Part shown: positions 35,910 to 45,874 of the stretch, in pieces
Numbering within the stretch: position 1 is the first letter of the stretch
Layout: each line of letters opens with the position of its first letter
Assembly (NCBI RefSeq): GCF_001426565.1
Contig: NZ_LMFA01000021.1
Location: 62,001-126,000, forward strand
Source of the DNA: Rhizobium sp. Root482
GTDB taxonomy: Bacteria; Pseudomonadota; Alphaproteobacteria; Rhizobiales; Rhizobiaceae
Direction of reading: 5' to 3'
Length of the DNA stretch: 64,000 bases
Position numbers and translations under genes: made by a program
The notes under the pieces: model-generated
What the model saw: only the letters and a program-made list of their open reading frames with translations
Database searches by the model: none
What the model was told of the DNA's origin: nothing

Positions 35910-37912
35910 TGCCTTCAACACCCAAGGAATCCACAACGAAGGTCGAGCCATGGAGCGGTGCACAACCATATATACTCGAACAATACGCACTCGCGGATAA
36001 GTTGTTCAAGGATGGCTCCCCTAAGCCGTATGACGGAAAGACGATTGCCGATCAGTCGAAGGCGACGACGGACGCGCTTGCCAACACTGAAGCACTTGCC
36101 CGCAATGGCGACAAGTCGGCGCTCACCAATGCGACGAATGCCCTGAACGGTGTCCTTACACAGAACGGCAATTCGCAGGCAAACAACACCCTTTCGCAGA
36201 TTCAGAACAACACCAAGCTTGGTGCCAATCCGACTGATGCGATGGCTGCACAGATCGCCAACGGCAAGGCGCCGCAAGCGCCCGGGCAGTACAATCAGAA
36301 TTTCCAGAATCCGGCGCTCGCACAAGCTGCCGGCAATGCAAACTATACGAACGGCGCAGGACAGACAGCACAAGGGCTTCAGAACTACCAGAACTCGGCA
36401 ATCGGCAATATCCAGTCGATGCTTGGTTACACGAACCCGGCAGCGCAACAGGCGCAGAACCTCGGCAATTTCCAGAATAGCGCCGTTGGTCAGGCATCGC
36501 AGTACAATTCCTTCGAAAACGCTGCTTCCGGCTTGCAGACCCAACAGGCGCAGCAGCTTCAGAACGGCAGCAACCCGGCGCTGGACTACCTGAAGAACAC
36601 GGCATCCGGCGCGAATATTGGCAAAAACGCTTACCTCGACTCGATGGTCTCCAATCAGCAGGACCAGATTGCCAATAAGCTGAAGAACGTGACCGCCCCG
36701 GGCATCGACAGCCAAGCCGCTGCTATGGGCAGAATGGGTTCGTCAGCATATGCCACACAGCGGAACAACGCGGAGTCGACCGCCGCCGAACAGATGAGCC
36801 GCGTTGCAACGGACATGTACGGCGCTCAATATAATCAGGACGTTCAGAACCAAATGAACGCCGCTGGTCAGTATGGGAACTTTGCCAATCAGGACGTTTC
36901 CAACCGGCTCAACGCCAATCAGGCTTTGTCACAGACCAGTCAGGCGCAGGAACAGGCCCGTCAATCCGGTACTGGTCTTTATGGCGATCTTCAGAATTCA
37001 CAGAACCAGCAACGCCTTGCCGGAACGCAACTTTACGGCTCGATGGCGCAGGACCAGCAGAATAGCCGCTTGAATGCAGCTGGTCAGCTTGGTCAGCTGA
37101 ACGACAGCCAGAACCAGCAGCGTCTTGCCGGTAACCAGAACTATGCCAACATCCTCGACAGCCAGAACAGCCAGCGCCTTAACGGCATGCAGCTGTACGG
37201 CGATCTTGCGAACTCACAGCAGACGCAAAATCTGAACGCCTCAAATTCTGCCAACCAGCAGTTCAACGCAAACCGTGATTACCAAATGCAGGGTTTGAAC
37301 CTGCAAAACAGCAATTACCAGAACAACATTTCGAACCTTTTGGGTCTCAATGACCAACGCATGAACGCGGCTAATTCACAGCTGAACAATCAAAATACGG
37401 TCAACGGACAGAAGCTCAATGCTGCTGGCATGGCTGGTGACATCTACAAGAATTCAAATCTGCCGAACGAACTTCTTGCCGGTGTCGGTAATCAGAAAGA
37501 CCAGCGTTCCGACCTCGAATTGCAGTCGCAAATTAATGCGTGGGATCGCAAGGAACAGCAGCCGATTCAAAATATCCAAAATATGCTGAACATGCTCAAT
37601 GGCGGTGGATACTCGAATACTACGACTCCGGTTTACTCAAATACTGCCGGTCAGGTTCTTGGTGGCTTGTCATCGCTTGCGGGATTGTTCGCGCTCTGTG
37701 ATGCGACCACGAAAGTCTTGCATCGTCACATTGGTTACATGCCTTTGACGAATGGCGAAACCCTTTCGATCTACGAATTTTCATATTGTGATGATCCTGA
37801 CCAGACGATTTGGTTCGGTCCCATTGCGCAGGAAGTCGAAGAAAAGACCGCCGCTGTTGTCGAGTTTAACGGCAAGAAACATATCCGAATTGACATGATG
37901 GAGGCTGCATAA
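35909..37912 (+). CDS. Asn/Gln-rich ejection-type virion protein with S74-like C-terminus
   Basis: 667 aa with very high Asn, Gln and Ala. Repeated units such as NSQNQQRLAGTQLYG, DSQNQQRLAGNQNY and DSQNSQRLNGMQLYG occur between about 365 and 440. The last 70 residues, with GYMPLTNGETLSIYEFSY and FGPIAQEVEEKT, look like the S74 intramolecular chaperone domain of phage tail proteins (G-x-x-IYxFxY, GxIAQEVE). It is the first of a run of large proteins that probably leave the head with DNA. A role in ejection is inferred. Confidence 0.65.
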   Translation: MPSTPKESTTKVEPWSGAQPYILEQYALADKLFKDGSPKPYDGKTIADQSKATTDALANTEALARNGDKSALTNATNALNGVLTQNGNSQANNTLSQIQNNTKLGANPTDAMAAQIANGKAPQAPGQYNQNFQNPALAQAAGNANYTNGAGQTAQGLQNYQNSAIGNIQSMLGYTNPAAQQAQNLGNFQNSAVGQASQYNSFENAASGLQTQQAQQLQNGSNPALDYLKNTASGANIGKNAYLDSMVSNQQDQIANKLKNVTAPGIDSQAAAMGRMGSSAYATQRNNAESTAAEQMSRVATDMYGAQYNQDVQNQMNAAGQYGNFANQDVSNRLNANQALSQTSQAQEQARQSGTGLYGDLQNSQNQQRLAGTQLYGSMAQDQQNSRLNAAGQLGQLNDSQNQQRLAGNQNYANILDSQNSQRLNGMQLYGDLANSQQTQNLNASNSANQQFNANRDYQMQGLNLQNSNYQNNISNLLGLNDQRMNAANSQLNNQNTVNGQKLNAAGMAGDIYKNSNLPNELLAGVGNQKDQRSDLELQSQINAWDRKEQQPIQNIQNMLNMLNGGGYSNTTTPVYSNTAGQVLGGLSSLAGLFALCDATTKVLHRHIGYMPLTNGETLSIYEFSYCDDPDQTIWFGPIAQEVEEKTAAVVEFNGKKHIRIDMMEAA

Positions 37913-37914
37913 TC

Positions 37915-39321
37915 ATGGGCGTCTTTGATTTCCTAAACCCAAAAAAGAAGAAGCTCGTGGACGGCAATGACCTTGAAGCGGTGGTTAATCCTACCGCTTC
38001 CAAGAAAGCCAATTTCCTTGATCAGTTCCTTCCTGAAGATGAAACCAAACGTGCCGCATTGTCACGCGCTCTTATGATGGGCGGCGCTTCGATGATGGCT
38101 GCTGGTGGTCCATCGGCTACCCCTACGAACTTCCTTGGCGTTCTTGGCAGTGGTATCGGCGCTGGTGTCGGTTCGGCTGATGAGTACACATTGAACGCGG
38201 CTAAAATGGCAGCATCGAAAGCCGCGAACAGCGCTGAACAGCAGAAATTGCAGACGATTGCCGATAGTCAGGCGCGTGGTATGGCGTTTGCTGAAAAGTA
38301 CGGTGCGCCCGGTCCTAACGGCTATTCGCAGGAAGCGCTTCACGATCTTCTCCAAATCCAGATGGCGAACGGCGATGAAGCGGGCGCTCGCGATACGGTT
38401 GGGATGATCCAGCAGCTTCAGCAGACCGGCGCGAAGAACGGCATGGTGGTTGGTGAAGATGGTTCATTCGGTCTTGCCGGTGGTTATGCCGGAAGTCTGT
38501 TCGACACCAAGAAGGCTGAATCGCTCGGCAATGCCGTTGGTCAGAATGCGCAGATGACCGCCGACCAGAAGAATTTCGAGTATGGCAACGAGAACCCGGC
38601 ATTCCGCGAAAATGAACTTCGGCTGAAACAGGCTGGCGTAGCTCAACCGGACAACAAGTTCTTCGGCGAATCCGCTAAACACGCATCCGAACGCTTTGCG
38701 GGCTATCAGGCTGAAGGCTTGAAAGCCAAGGAACTGGCGAACAACGTTTCGCGTATGGCGCAGCTTAGCCAGAGCATCGGCACCGGCAAATGGGCTGAAG
38801 TCAAAAAGACGGTTGGTCCTTGGGCACAAGCTGTTGGCGTTAACGTCGAAGGTATGGACGAAATTCAGGCATTCGAGTCGATGGTTGCCAAGGTTGCCCC
38901 GACTATGCGCGTTCCCGGTTCTGGCGCGACATCAGACTTCGACGCCAACCAGTTCCTGAAATCGCTTCCGGCTATGGCGAATTCGCCTGAAGGCAACGCC
39001 CTCATTGCCCGGACCACCTCGGCAATCGAGCAAAACAAGATCAAAGCCGCCGAAATCGCCAACCGCGTCTATGACTCGGCTGACCCGCTCTATGGGAATT
39101 GGCAGGACGCGGAAAAAGAAATCAACGCCCTTCCCGATCCGTTTGCCGAATTCCGCGAAGCTCGTGGCGGCGATGCTTCATCGGACAGCACCGGCAGCGT
39201 TCAGCCTGAATCGAGCGATGCAATCGTTGTCGGCTCTGAAGCTGAATATAACAGCCTTCCGGCTGGTGCGTCTTATCGTTTCGCTGGCGATCCGCCCGGC
39301 ACAAAACGGATGAAGCGCTAA
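37915..39321 (+). CDS. Putative internal virion / ejection protein
   Basis: 468 aa. A short basic N-terminus (MGVFDFLNPKKKKLVDG) precedes an Ala/Gly/Met-rich hydrophobic stretch (ALMMGGASMMAAGGP, LGSGIGAGVGS) that could insert in membranes, then long helical regions. This layout fits inner-head ejection proteins of short-tailed phages. Its stop overlaps the start of the M15-like peptidase gene (ATGG shared), suggesting coupling. Confidence 0.6.
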   Translation: MGVFDFLNPKKKKLVDGNDLEAVVNPTASKKANFLDQFLPEDETKRAALSRALMMGGASMMAAGGPSATPTNFLGVLGSGIGAGVGSADEYTLNAAKMAASKAANSAEQQKLQTIADSQARGMAFAEKYGAPGPNGYSQEALHDLLQIQMANGDEAGARDTVGMIQQLQQTGAKNGMVVGEDGSFGLAGGYAGSLFDTKKAESLGNAVGQNAQMTADQKNFEYGNENPAFRENELRLKQAGVAQPDNKFFGESAKHASERFAGYQAEGLKAKELANNVSRMAQLSQSIGTGKWAEVKKTVGPWAQAVGVNVEGMDEIQAFESMVAKVAPTMRVPGSGATSDFDANQFLKSLPAMANSPEGNALIARTTSAIEQNKIKAAEIANRVYDSADPLYGNWQDAEKEINALPDPFAEFREARGGDASSDSTGSVQPESSDAIVVGSEAEYNSLPAGASYRFAGDPPGTKRMKR

Positions 39322-40181
39322 TGGTCAATTACATCCGTTACGCCAACCAGAACGCCACCAGAAATCAGCAGCTTTCCGAAGATTTATTGAAAAGGCTTGG
39401 CTTCCTCGAAAAGATGGGCATCACGGCTGAAGTGTTCAGCGGTGGTCAGCCCGGCAAGGGTGAAGGCGGCGGTCGCGTTGGTTCTACCAGACATGATCAC
39501 GGTCACGCCGCTGATGTGCGGTTCTTTCAGGGCGATAAGCCGCTTGATTGGTCGAACCCGGAACACGTCCCGATCTTTGAAGAGATTGTCCGCAACGGCA
39601 AGGCAAATGGGGTTAGCGGCTTCGGCGCTGGACCCGGCTACATGTCCAAGGGCAGTATGCATATCGGCATGGGCAATCCCGGTGTTTGGGGGGCTGGTGG
39701 CAAGGGTGACAACGCCCCGTCATGGCTTCGCGATGCGTACAACGGCGCTCCATCTGGCAAACCGGATGTCATCGCGGAAGTTCTAGCCGCTGCAAATCCC
39801 GACGCACCGCAAGCCTTGCCACAGCCCGAACTTCAGTCTCTCGCACTCGCTACCGATACGAAAGAGACAGCGCCGAAATCGAACAACGGCATATTAGTCG
39901 ATGCTTTTAATAAGATCACCGGGAAGAACGTGCAGGTACCACAGCCGCCGAAAGAAATTTTCGGTGTCGAGACCGGCAAAGTCACGAACGCGCTTTCCGG
40001 CATCGGGGACTTCGCGAAAGCCCTCGGTGAAAGCGATGCGCAGCTAAATAAGCAAATACAGGCTTCAGCGCGATCAGGCGGGCGTTCAGATACGCCGGTT
40101 GAATTTACGATGATGCCGTCCGCACTACCGCGCAAGAAGAAGAAAGGATCGCTTGGCGGGTTAGGAGGTTTTTACGTCTAA
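39321..40181 (+). CDS. Virion-associated M15-like peptidoglycan hydrolase
   Basis: 286 aa. Residues about 1-125 hold a D-Ala-D-Ala-peptidase-like zinc site: GSTRHDHGHAADVRFF (His and Asp ligands) and SKGSMHIGMGNPGVWG (His). The remainder is a low-complexity region ending in a basic KKKKGSLGGLGGFYV. Placed among ejection proteins, it probably opens the cell wall during DNA entry, and it may also serve in lysis, as no separate endolysin is recognised. Confidence 0.75.
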   Translation: MVNYIRYANQNATRNQQLSEDLLKRLGFLEKMGITAEVFSGGQPGKGEGGGRVGSTRHDHGHAADVRFFQGDKPLDWSNPEHVPIFEEIVRNGKANGVSGFGAGPGYMSKGSMHIGMGNPGVWGAGGKGDNAPSWLRDAYNGAPSGKPDVIAEVLAAANPDAPQALPQPELQSLALATDTKETAPKSNNGILVDAFNKITGKNVQVPQPPKEIFGVETGKVTNALSGIGDFAKALGESDAQLNKQIQASARSGGRSDTPVEFTMMPSALPRKKKKGSLGGLGGFYV

Positions 40182-40182
40182 A

Positions 40183-42381
40183 ATGGAAGATTGGCAGAAA
40201 CGCGCTATCGAGCGCGACACGGCTTCTCAACAGGTACCGGAGTGGATGCGCAAGGCGATGGAGCGCGACTCCGTTTCCGCCGACATCTTCGGCGATGCTG
40301 GACCGCAAGCCTCACAGATCGATAACAGTGACGACGCCCCTGCCCTTGTTAGAATGGAAGTCGGATCGCTTGAAAAGCCAGAAGATCGACTTGCCGCACT
40401 CCGGAAGCATTACCCTGATGCCAAACCATATGGCGACGGCAATTTTATTTTCAGCGACGAACAGGGAAAAACCAGACTCTACAATACCGAAAGCTGGTTT
40501 CCCGGTCTCGGTGACTTTGCCAGCATCATGCCAGAAATCGGTGAAACGGTTGGTGGCGGTGTTGGTGGTCTCCTTGGCGGTGTTGGTGGTGGTGTGGCTG
40601 GTACTGCCGTGCCTGTCGTCGGCACAGCAGCTGGTGCCGTAACAGGTGCTATCGGCGGTGCAGGTGTTGGTTCAGCCGCTGGTCGCGAAGGCACCATGTG
40701 GGCAATGAACAAAATCTTCGGCAACGAAGACACGCGAACCGGAAAAGAACAGCTTGTCGATATGGCACAGACAGCCGCGCTTGGCGCAGCTGGTGAAGGC
40801 GTCGGGCGACTTGTTCTTGCACCCGCTGCAAAAGCCCTCAACAAGAATTTCAACCCGTTTTCCGGAGCTTATAAGCAATCGCTTATCGGCACCCCTGATG
40901 CAAAAGCAGCGCAACGCCTTGAAGATTGGCGCGGTATTGGCGTCGAACCGACCGCTGGTCTGATCACCGGCAATGAAAAGACGGCTTTGCTTGAACATGC
41001 ACTGAAGCCGATGCGGAACGGTGGGCAGATCGCCGCAAAACAGGATGAAGCATTTCAAGCGCAGGCAAACGAATTCAACCGCATCATCGGCAGCATGTCA
41101 CCGACGACCGCGACACCGGCAGGTTCAGGCGAACTTATCCGAAATGCAACGAAGCTCGCAAAGCAGTCTGCAAAGGATGAAAGCGACCGTCTTTATTCGA
41201 TCATGGAATCCAAGGTCACAAGCCCGGGTTTGACAGACAACACGCAAAGCTTTCTCGCGTCCTTGATTGATGAAAAGGCAGCGATGAACCATGAAGAACT
41301 TTTCAGCCAAGGGGCTTTGATTGACGGTGTTATTGAACGTGCATCCAAGATTATCCAGTCCGCTCAAGAGGGGAAACTTTCGGCGAAACAGCTGAAGGAA
41401 GCCCGTTCTCGCGTTGGTGCAGCCGCTAAAGATGTCGATGACCCGTTTGTCAAAAACAAGCTAAATCGCATGTATGCAGCGCTCGAAACCGACATGGAAA
41501 AGACCGCTGAAGTCAGTGGTCCGGAAGCTCTTGAGGCATTTCGGAAAGCGAATGATCATTATCGCGATAATTACGCCAGTCCGGTCACCGGCTTCGGCAA
41601 GGCACAGAAGCGACCAGATGGCTTGGACAATGGCGGCGAAGCCTACAATATCCTTTCCAAGAATGCCGATGAAGTCTTTCAGTACGCCATGGGAGACGCC
41701 AAAAAGGGCGGTAATCGTGTCGCTCAAGTTCGGCGAATTGTTGAACGTTCGGAAGGCGGTAAGCAAGCTTGGAATCAGGTTGCCGCTGGATTTACAGAAC
41801 GCCTTGGTCGCGCTTCGATTAATGGTGAAGATGCTTTCGAACCAACGCTATTCCTGAATAACTGGAAAAAGAACGTCTCTCCGGAAGTGAAAAACGCAAT
41901 TTTCACCGGCACCGAAGGCGCTCAATACCGGAAGGATTTGGACCGTCTTGCGGAAATCGGCGGATATTGGAAAGACTACAGCAAGAAGGCGAACCATTCG
42001 AACACCGAAAACCATCGGCAGATCAAAGACTCGCTTGACCCACTTTCCCGCAACAATCTGATTTCGATTGCATTGGGAACCGGCGCTTCATTGGCGTCTG
42101 GTGGTGCAGCCGCAACCGGCGCAATTGCTGGTGCAGTTGCCAAGCGGGCAATGGGCAGTGCCACTTCATCGTTGCGCGCCGGATCGCAAGCCAAGCTTCT
42201 GCAAAACCCACAAACCGTTGCGTGGCTCGCCAATATCGGGCGCGGTCAGATGGAGCGTGGTGGTTTGAAATCCTACGTCAAGAAGCTCGCGAAGATTGGT
42301 GCATCGACATCAGACAACGCGCTTGCCGCCGCCATCAATGAATATTTGAAGATCGCTCAATACAGCGAAGACGACCGCTAA
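40183..42381 (+). CDS. Large ejection protein with Gly-rich membrane segment
   Basis: 732 aa. Residues about 110-165 form a Gly/Ala/Val-rich hydrophobic tract (GETVGGGVGGLLGGVGGGV, AAGAVTGAIGGAGVGSAAG) with glycine-zipper character, which can build pores in the host inner membrane. The rest is mostly helical with NPFSGAYKQSLIGTPD and a second Ala/Gly-rich tract near 625-660. It starts 1 bp after the peptidase gene. It is likely the third ejection protein, forming the DNA conduit. Confidence 0.65.
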   Translation: MEDWQKRAIERDTASQQVPEWMRKAMERDSVSADIFGDAGPQASQIDNSDDAPALVRMEVGSLEKPEDRLAALRKHYPDAKPYGDGNFIFSDEQGKTRLYNTESWFPGLGDFASIMPEIGETVGGGVGGLLGGVGGGVAGTAVPVVGTAAGAVTGAIGGAGVGSAAGREGTMWAMNKIFGNEDTRTGKEQLVDMAQTAALGAAGEGVGRLVLAPAAKALNKNFNPFSGAYKQSLIGTPDAKAAQRLEDWRGIGVEPTAGLITGNEKTALLEHALKPMRNGGQIAAKQDEAFQAQANEFNRIIGSMSPTTATPAGSGELIRNATKLAKQSAKDESDRLYSIMESKVTSPGLTDNTQSFLASLIDEKAAMNHEELFSQGALIDGVIERASKIIQSAQEGKLSAKQLKEARSRVGAAAKDVDDPFVKNKLNRMYAALETDMEKTAEVSGPEALEAFRKANDHYRDNYASPVTGFGKAQKRPDGLDNGGEAYNILSKNADEVFQYAMGDAKKGGNRVAQVRRIVERSEGGKQAWNQVAAGFTERLGRASINGEDAFEPTLFLNNWKKNVSPEVKNAIFTGTEGAQYRKDLDRLAEIGGYWKDYSKKANHSNTENHRQIKDSLDPLSRNNLISIALGTGASLASGGAAATGAIAGAVAKRAMGSATSSLRAGSQAKLLQNPQTVAWLANIGRGQMERGGLKSYVKKLAKIGASTSDNALAAAINEYLKIAQYSEDDR

Positions 42382-42434
42382 TCAACCGGGAAGAAAGGCC
42401 CGACTACCAATAAAAAGAGGGCGAAAAGCCACCG

Positions 42435-44660
42435 ATGACAGACATTATTTCCAGCGATTGGGCTGAACTCGACGCAAACAACACGAACCCAAGCCCGAAT
42501 GGCGTACAGGGCGGTTTTTCACCTTCCACAGTTGCGCCGATCATCCGGAACATTCGCGGTGCGGTCAAACGCGCATATGTACAGGCAAACGCCCTTGTCA
42601 CATCAACCGGCAGTGCGAGCGCCTATGTCCTGACATATGGTCAAGCCCCGGCAGCTTATGCCAAAGGCGTTGTGATCCGGTTCTATGCCCACATCACCAA
42701 TACCGGCGCGGCAACGATAAACGTGAATTCACTCGGAGCCAAAAGCGTCTTGTCTTGGCATGGCGTTGCGCTCACGGCTGGACAGATCAAAGCCGGTAGC
42801 ATCATTGAGGTTGTTTACAACGGCACAAGTTTCGTTGTCATCTCGAATGAAGTGCATAACGCCAAGTTCACCGGCAACACCAGCTTCGGCGATATCGCGG
42901 CAAACAATGCGGCTTTCACTGCTGTAACCGCCAACAACGTGACCCTGACTGGTCAGTTGAACGTTCCCGCCGCTCTTGGCGTTTCTTTCGCAAACAACGA
43001 CAATCTGACATTTGATGATGGCACGAACACCTTCACCTTCATCGCGGACGGCGGCGTAGACAAAGCGGTAGTTTCAGCCGGTGTACTCAAACTGACTGGT
43101 ACGTCTAGCGTTCTGCAAATGGATACGCCCGCTGGCGATACCACGAGCGATCCATATTTTACATTCAACAGGAACGGTGTTCGCTCTGCCTATATTCAGC
43201 ATAGGGCTGGAACCACAGAAGCGGCAGGTCTCCGACTTTATAACGACGCCACCAACGATATGTTCTTGCTGAACAACACGGACAGCGTGAACGCCCTGAA
43301 GTTTTACGATAGCTCGGCAACAACGTACAACACGGTTTGGCATAGCGGAAACGATGGCACCGGTTCCGGTCTTGATGCCGATTTGCTTGATGGTCGCGAT
43401 TCAACCAGCTTTTACCGGGACAATGCGACTTTCGTCACATCCGGTAATATGACCATTCAGAACACCGGTCCGGTCATTTCATTCATCGAAACAAACGACG
43501 CATCGAACTGGCGTTTGTATCTGAATGGTGGTGTTTTCCAGCTTCAGCAAGACGATGCTGGTGATGGTACGTTTGAATCACCCCATGCATTCGCATTTGA
43601 CCGTGCCGCTCTACGCGCTGAAATTTGGGGACAGAAGGTCTGGACAGCTGGCAATGATGGTGCAGGCTCGACGCTTGATGCCGATTTGCTTGATGGTCAG
43701 CAAGGCACGTATTTCCTTGATCTAGCGAATTCGACAGGCACCCTTCCGAATGCTCGCATTTCAGGAAATTATGACGGTATCGACTATTTGACGGCAAATC
43801 GCGTTCGCGCATTGTCTACTTCAGACCTTTCGGAAACTTCAACCGCTCATGCATTCCAAATCGGTGCGACGACCGGCGCAAATATTGCCATGGATACGAA
43901 TGAATTTTTTGTTCGTAATAATGGCGCTCTGTCAACCGGCGCATTCTACTTCAACAGCGGCGGCGCATTTGAGTTTACGACTCCGCTCGGTTTCAAAGTC
44001 AACAGTGATTTGTTCGTTCAGGGCACTGCACCGGCAATCAAATTCATCGATCAAACGTCCGGTTCCTATTCCGCTCGCATGCGCGTTGACGGCAACAACG
44101 TCTACTTCGATTCATCAACAGATGACGTGACTTTTGGTGAAGTTTTCCGCTTCGAACTGGACACCAAACGCGGCTACATTTCCAGTTCACAAATCGCCAC
44201 GGCGGCAGCTGGAACGGCATATGATGCGGCTCGCCTTGGTGGTGTTGCGGCGGCTTCTTACGCAACCACGGCTGCTATGAACACCGCGCTTGGTCTGAAG
44301 GCAAACTTGGCTTCCCCGGCACTGACTGGAACGCCTACTGCCCCGACGCAAGCCACTGGCAACAGTTCAACTCGTCTCGCAACCACTGCATTCGTGAACG
44401 CTCAAATTTCTTCTGACCTTGTTGGATATGCGCAATTTTATACGGGTTCTACGCAAGACCTTACGAATTTCCCTGTTGGGCAGCTTTTGGCGGTGATGGG
44501 TTCGACGGTGAACAGGAATCAAACAAGCCCGATCTATTTGAGTGGTTCGGACACAAGAGCTTACGTTACGGCAGATAACGGCGGTGCGGCTTTGTCCGGT
44601 ACTTGGCGCTCGTGTGGCATCACAGAAAGCGCTCGTGGAACTTTTCAAAGAACGGCATAA
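42435..44660 (+). CDS. Tail fibre protein
   Basis: 741 aa, Asn/Thr/Gly-rich beta structure. The N-terminus (MTDIISSDWAELDANNTNPS) probably attaches to the tail. Inside are repeated HSGNDGTGSGLDADLLDG and AGNDGAGSTLDADLLDG units, plus ARLGGVAAASY. Near the C-terminus lies the common fibre repeat LKANLASPALTGTPTAPTQ...TRLATTAFVN. These repeats are typical of receptor-binding tail fibres. It is followed by a short probable assembly gene. Confidence 0.85.
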   Translation: MTDIISSDWAELDANNTNPSPNGVQGGFSPSTVAPIIRNIRGAVKRAYVQANALVTSTGSASAYVLTYGQAPAAYAKGVVIRFYAHITNTGAATINVNSLGAKSVLSWHGVALTAGQIKAGSIIEVVYNGTSFVVISNEVHNAKFTGNTSFGDIAANNAAFTAVTANNVTLTGQLNVPAALGVSFANNDNLTFDDGTNTFTFIADGGVDKAVVSAGVLKLTGTSSVLQMDTPAGDTTSDPYFTFNRNGVRSAYIQHRAGTTEAAGLRLYNDATNDMFLLNNTDSVNALKFYDSSATTYNTVWHSGNDGTGSGLDADLLDGRDSTSFYRDNATFVTSGNMTIQNTGPVISFIETNDASNWRLYLNGGVFQLQQDDAGDGTFESPHAFAFDRAALRAEIWGQKVWTAGNDGAGSTLDADLLDGQQGTYFLDLANSTGTLPNARISGNYDGIDYLTANRVRALSTSDLSETSTAHAFQIGATTGANIAMDTNEFFVRNNGALSTGAFYFNSGGAFEFTTPLGFKVNSDLFVQGTAPAIKFIDQTSGSYSARMRVDGNNVYFDSSTDDVTFGEVFRFELDTKRGYISSSQIATAAAGTAYDAARLGGVAAASYATTAAMNTALGLKANLASPALTGTPTAPTQATGNSSTRLATTAFVNAQISSDLVGYAQFYTGSTQDLTNFPVGQLLAVMGSTVNRNQTSPIYLSGSDTRAYVTADNGGAALSGTWRSCGITESARGTFQRTA

Positions 44661-44674
44661 TTAAGGAAATTTCT

Positions 44675-45163
44675 ATGACAACTCCAATTCTACATGAAGT
44701 TACAAAAGTATCTGCAACACAAGATGTTGATGTTTATATCGTAAACGTCGATCTAACCGATATGAACGGCGAACGATACGTCTGTGATTATTGCAGTCGT
44801 CCGGACGATAGTTTCGGTCTCAATCCAATTATCCGCGCATGGCTGACTGATAATCCGGATTTCCCGATTGATCCTTATGTTCCGCCTGCCGAACCGACAG
44901 CGGAAGAGCTACGCGCAATGATGCCGCCTATCAGCCCACGTCAATTGCGGTTGGCACTGGTCAGGAACGGTCATTCGCTCGCCAGCGTGGATGCTGCTAT
45001 TTCGGCACTGCCGGATGGTCAGGAAAAGGAAGAATCCCAAATTGCGTGGGAGTACGGCACATCGTTCGAAAGGCTTAGCCCGACACTACAGGCTGTTGCA
45101 GGCGCACTTCAGATGGCACCGGAAAGCGTCGATGTGATGTGGTCGCAGGCATTGGCGATCTAA
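44675..45163 (+). CDS. Putative tail fibre assembly / tip protein
   Basis: 162 aa. The C-terminal half (ISPRQLRLALVRNGHSLASV, QIAWEYGTSFERLSP, APESVDVMWSQALAI) is a pattern frequent in proteins encoded right after tail fibres of rhizobial phages. The N-terminal half is a small beta region with YVCDYCSRPDDS. AAGGAA precedes the ATG at 44675. A terminator at 45218-45252 closes the structural module. Confidence 0.65.
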   Translation: MTTPILHEVTKVSATQDVDVYIVNVDLTDMNGERYVCDYCSRPDDSFGLNPIIRAWLTDNPDFPIDPYVPPAEPTAEELRAMMPPISPRQLRLALVRNGHSLASVDAAISALPDGQEKEESQIAWEYGTSFERLSPTLQAVAGALQMAPESVDVMWSQALAI

Positions 45164-45183
45164 ACGCTACACATCGGCGAACC

Positions 45184-45190
45184 ATAAATA
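45184..45190 (+). promoter_or_regulatory. ATAAATA motif before terminator
   Basis: ATAAATA in the phage motif class, followed 28 bp later by a terminator and no gene. Possibly fortuitous, or the source of a very short RNA. Confidence 0.3.
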
Positions 45191-45217
45191 CGTCTGGAAC
45201 TCTCCTGTTTCACAACG

Positions 45218-45252
45218 AAAAAGCCCGCTATCTTCCGAGAAGCGGGCTTTTC
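45218..45252. terminator. Intrinsic terminator after tail module
   Basis: AAAAAGCCCGCT (45218-45229) pairs with AGCGGGCTTTT (45241-45251) around an 11-nt loop. A-run and T-run let it serve both the rightward tail genes and the leftward gene at 45277-45630. Confidence 0.85.
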
Positions 45253-45276
45253 TATGATACAAGACAATCGGTCTGG

Positions 45277-45630
45277 TCAGTTGCAGCCGAATTGGTTGCA
45301 TGTCCCATTGAATGAATCTCCATCCGAATCCATGCCGGAATAAATCGTAGTTCGACCAATGCGCTGTTGGTTCATATTCCAGCTGTTGCCGTCTGAATCG
45401 GTTCCCGTGGTGTAAGTGCTGCTACCCGCCCGAATGGAGTTTTGCGACCACGTCGAACCGGTATAAGCATTCGAACCGTTCATAATCGTGGTGTTGCCAA
45501 GTCGATTGACTGTGTAGCTATTCCCATTGGTATCGATGCAACTCTGAAGACTACCGCTTCCGATGCAGGTAGCTTGAGCGCCGGTCGAAAAAGCAGCCGC
45601 CAAAAATACGCTTAAAATAATACGTTTCAT
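45277..45630 (-). CDS. Secreted Gly/Ser/Asn-rich repeat protein
   Basis: 117 aa. A signal peptide (MKRIILSVFLAAAFSTGAQA) is followed by repeats of the type D-x-x-G-N-S-Y/W plus LGNTTI / IGRTTI and a Cys-containing end (FNGTCNQFGCN). It reads against the phage late genes and has its own ribosome site (GGGAG). This is the position and kind of a moron gene expressed by the lysogen, perhaps acting at the cell surface. Function unknown. Confidence 0.65.
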   Translation of the reverse strand: MKRIILSVFLAAAFSTGAQATCIGSGSLQSCIDTNGNSYTVNRLGNTTIMNGSNAYTGSTWSQNSIRAGSSTYTTGTDSDGNSWNMNQQRIGRTTIYSGMDSDGDSFNGTCNQFGCN

Positions 45631-45874
45631 GTTAAAAACGCTCCCTCTTAGGTGATCGAAGCATACCGTGAACACATAGGAAAATGCCAGACATTCCTTT
45701 CGGGACGCTGGCATTTTCTGTTTGGACTAACGGTGGCAAAACTTGATTTGATTACAAGTTATTTTTCAATGGTTTAGGTGGATTTTCCTTGACCAACATG
45801 TAAAGAGTTGGTATAATCAGGATACCGCTTTGAAATATAATAAGAACGGTTACAAGCGGACAAAGGCTTAGCCC

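Noticed and set aside
40043..40052. CTAAATA inside the M15-like peptidase gene
   Set aside because: It lies within coding sequence and far from a start codon, so I do not count it with the promoter-like motifs.
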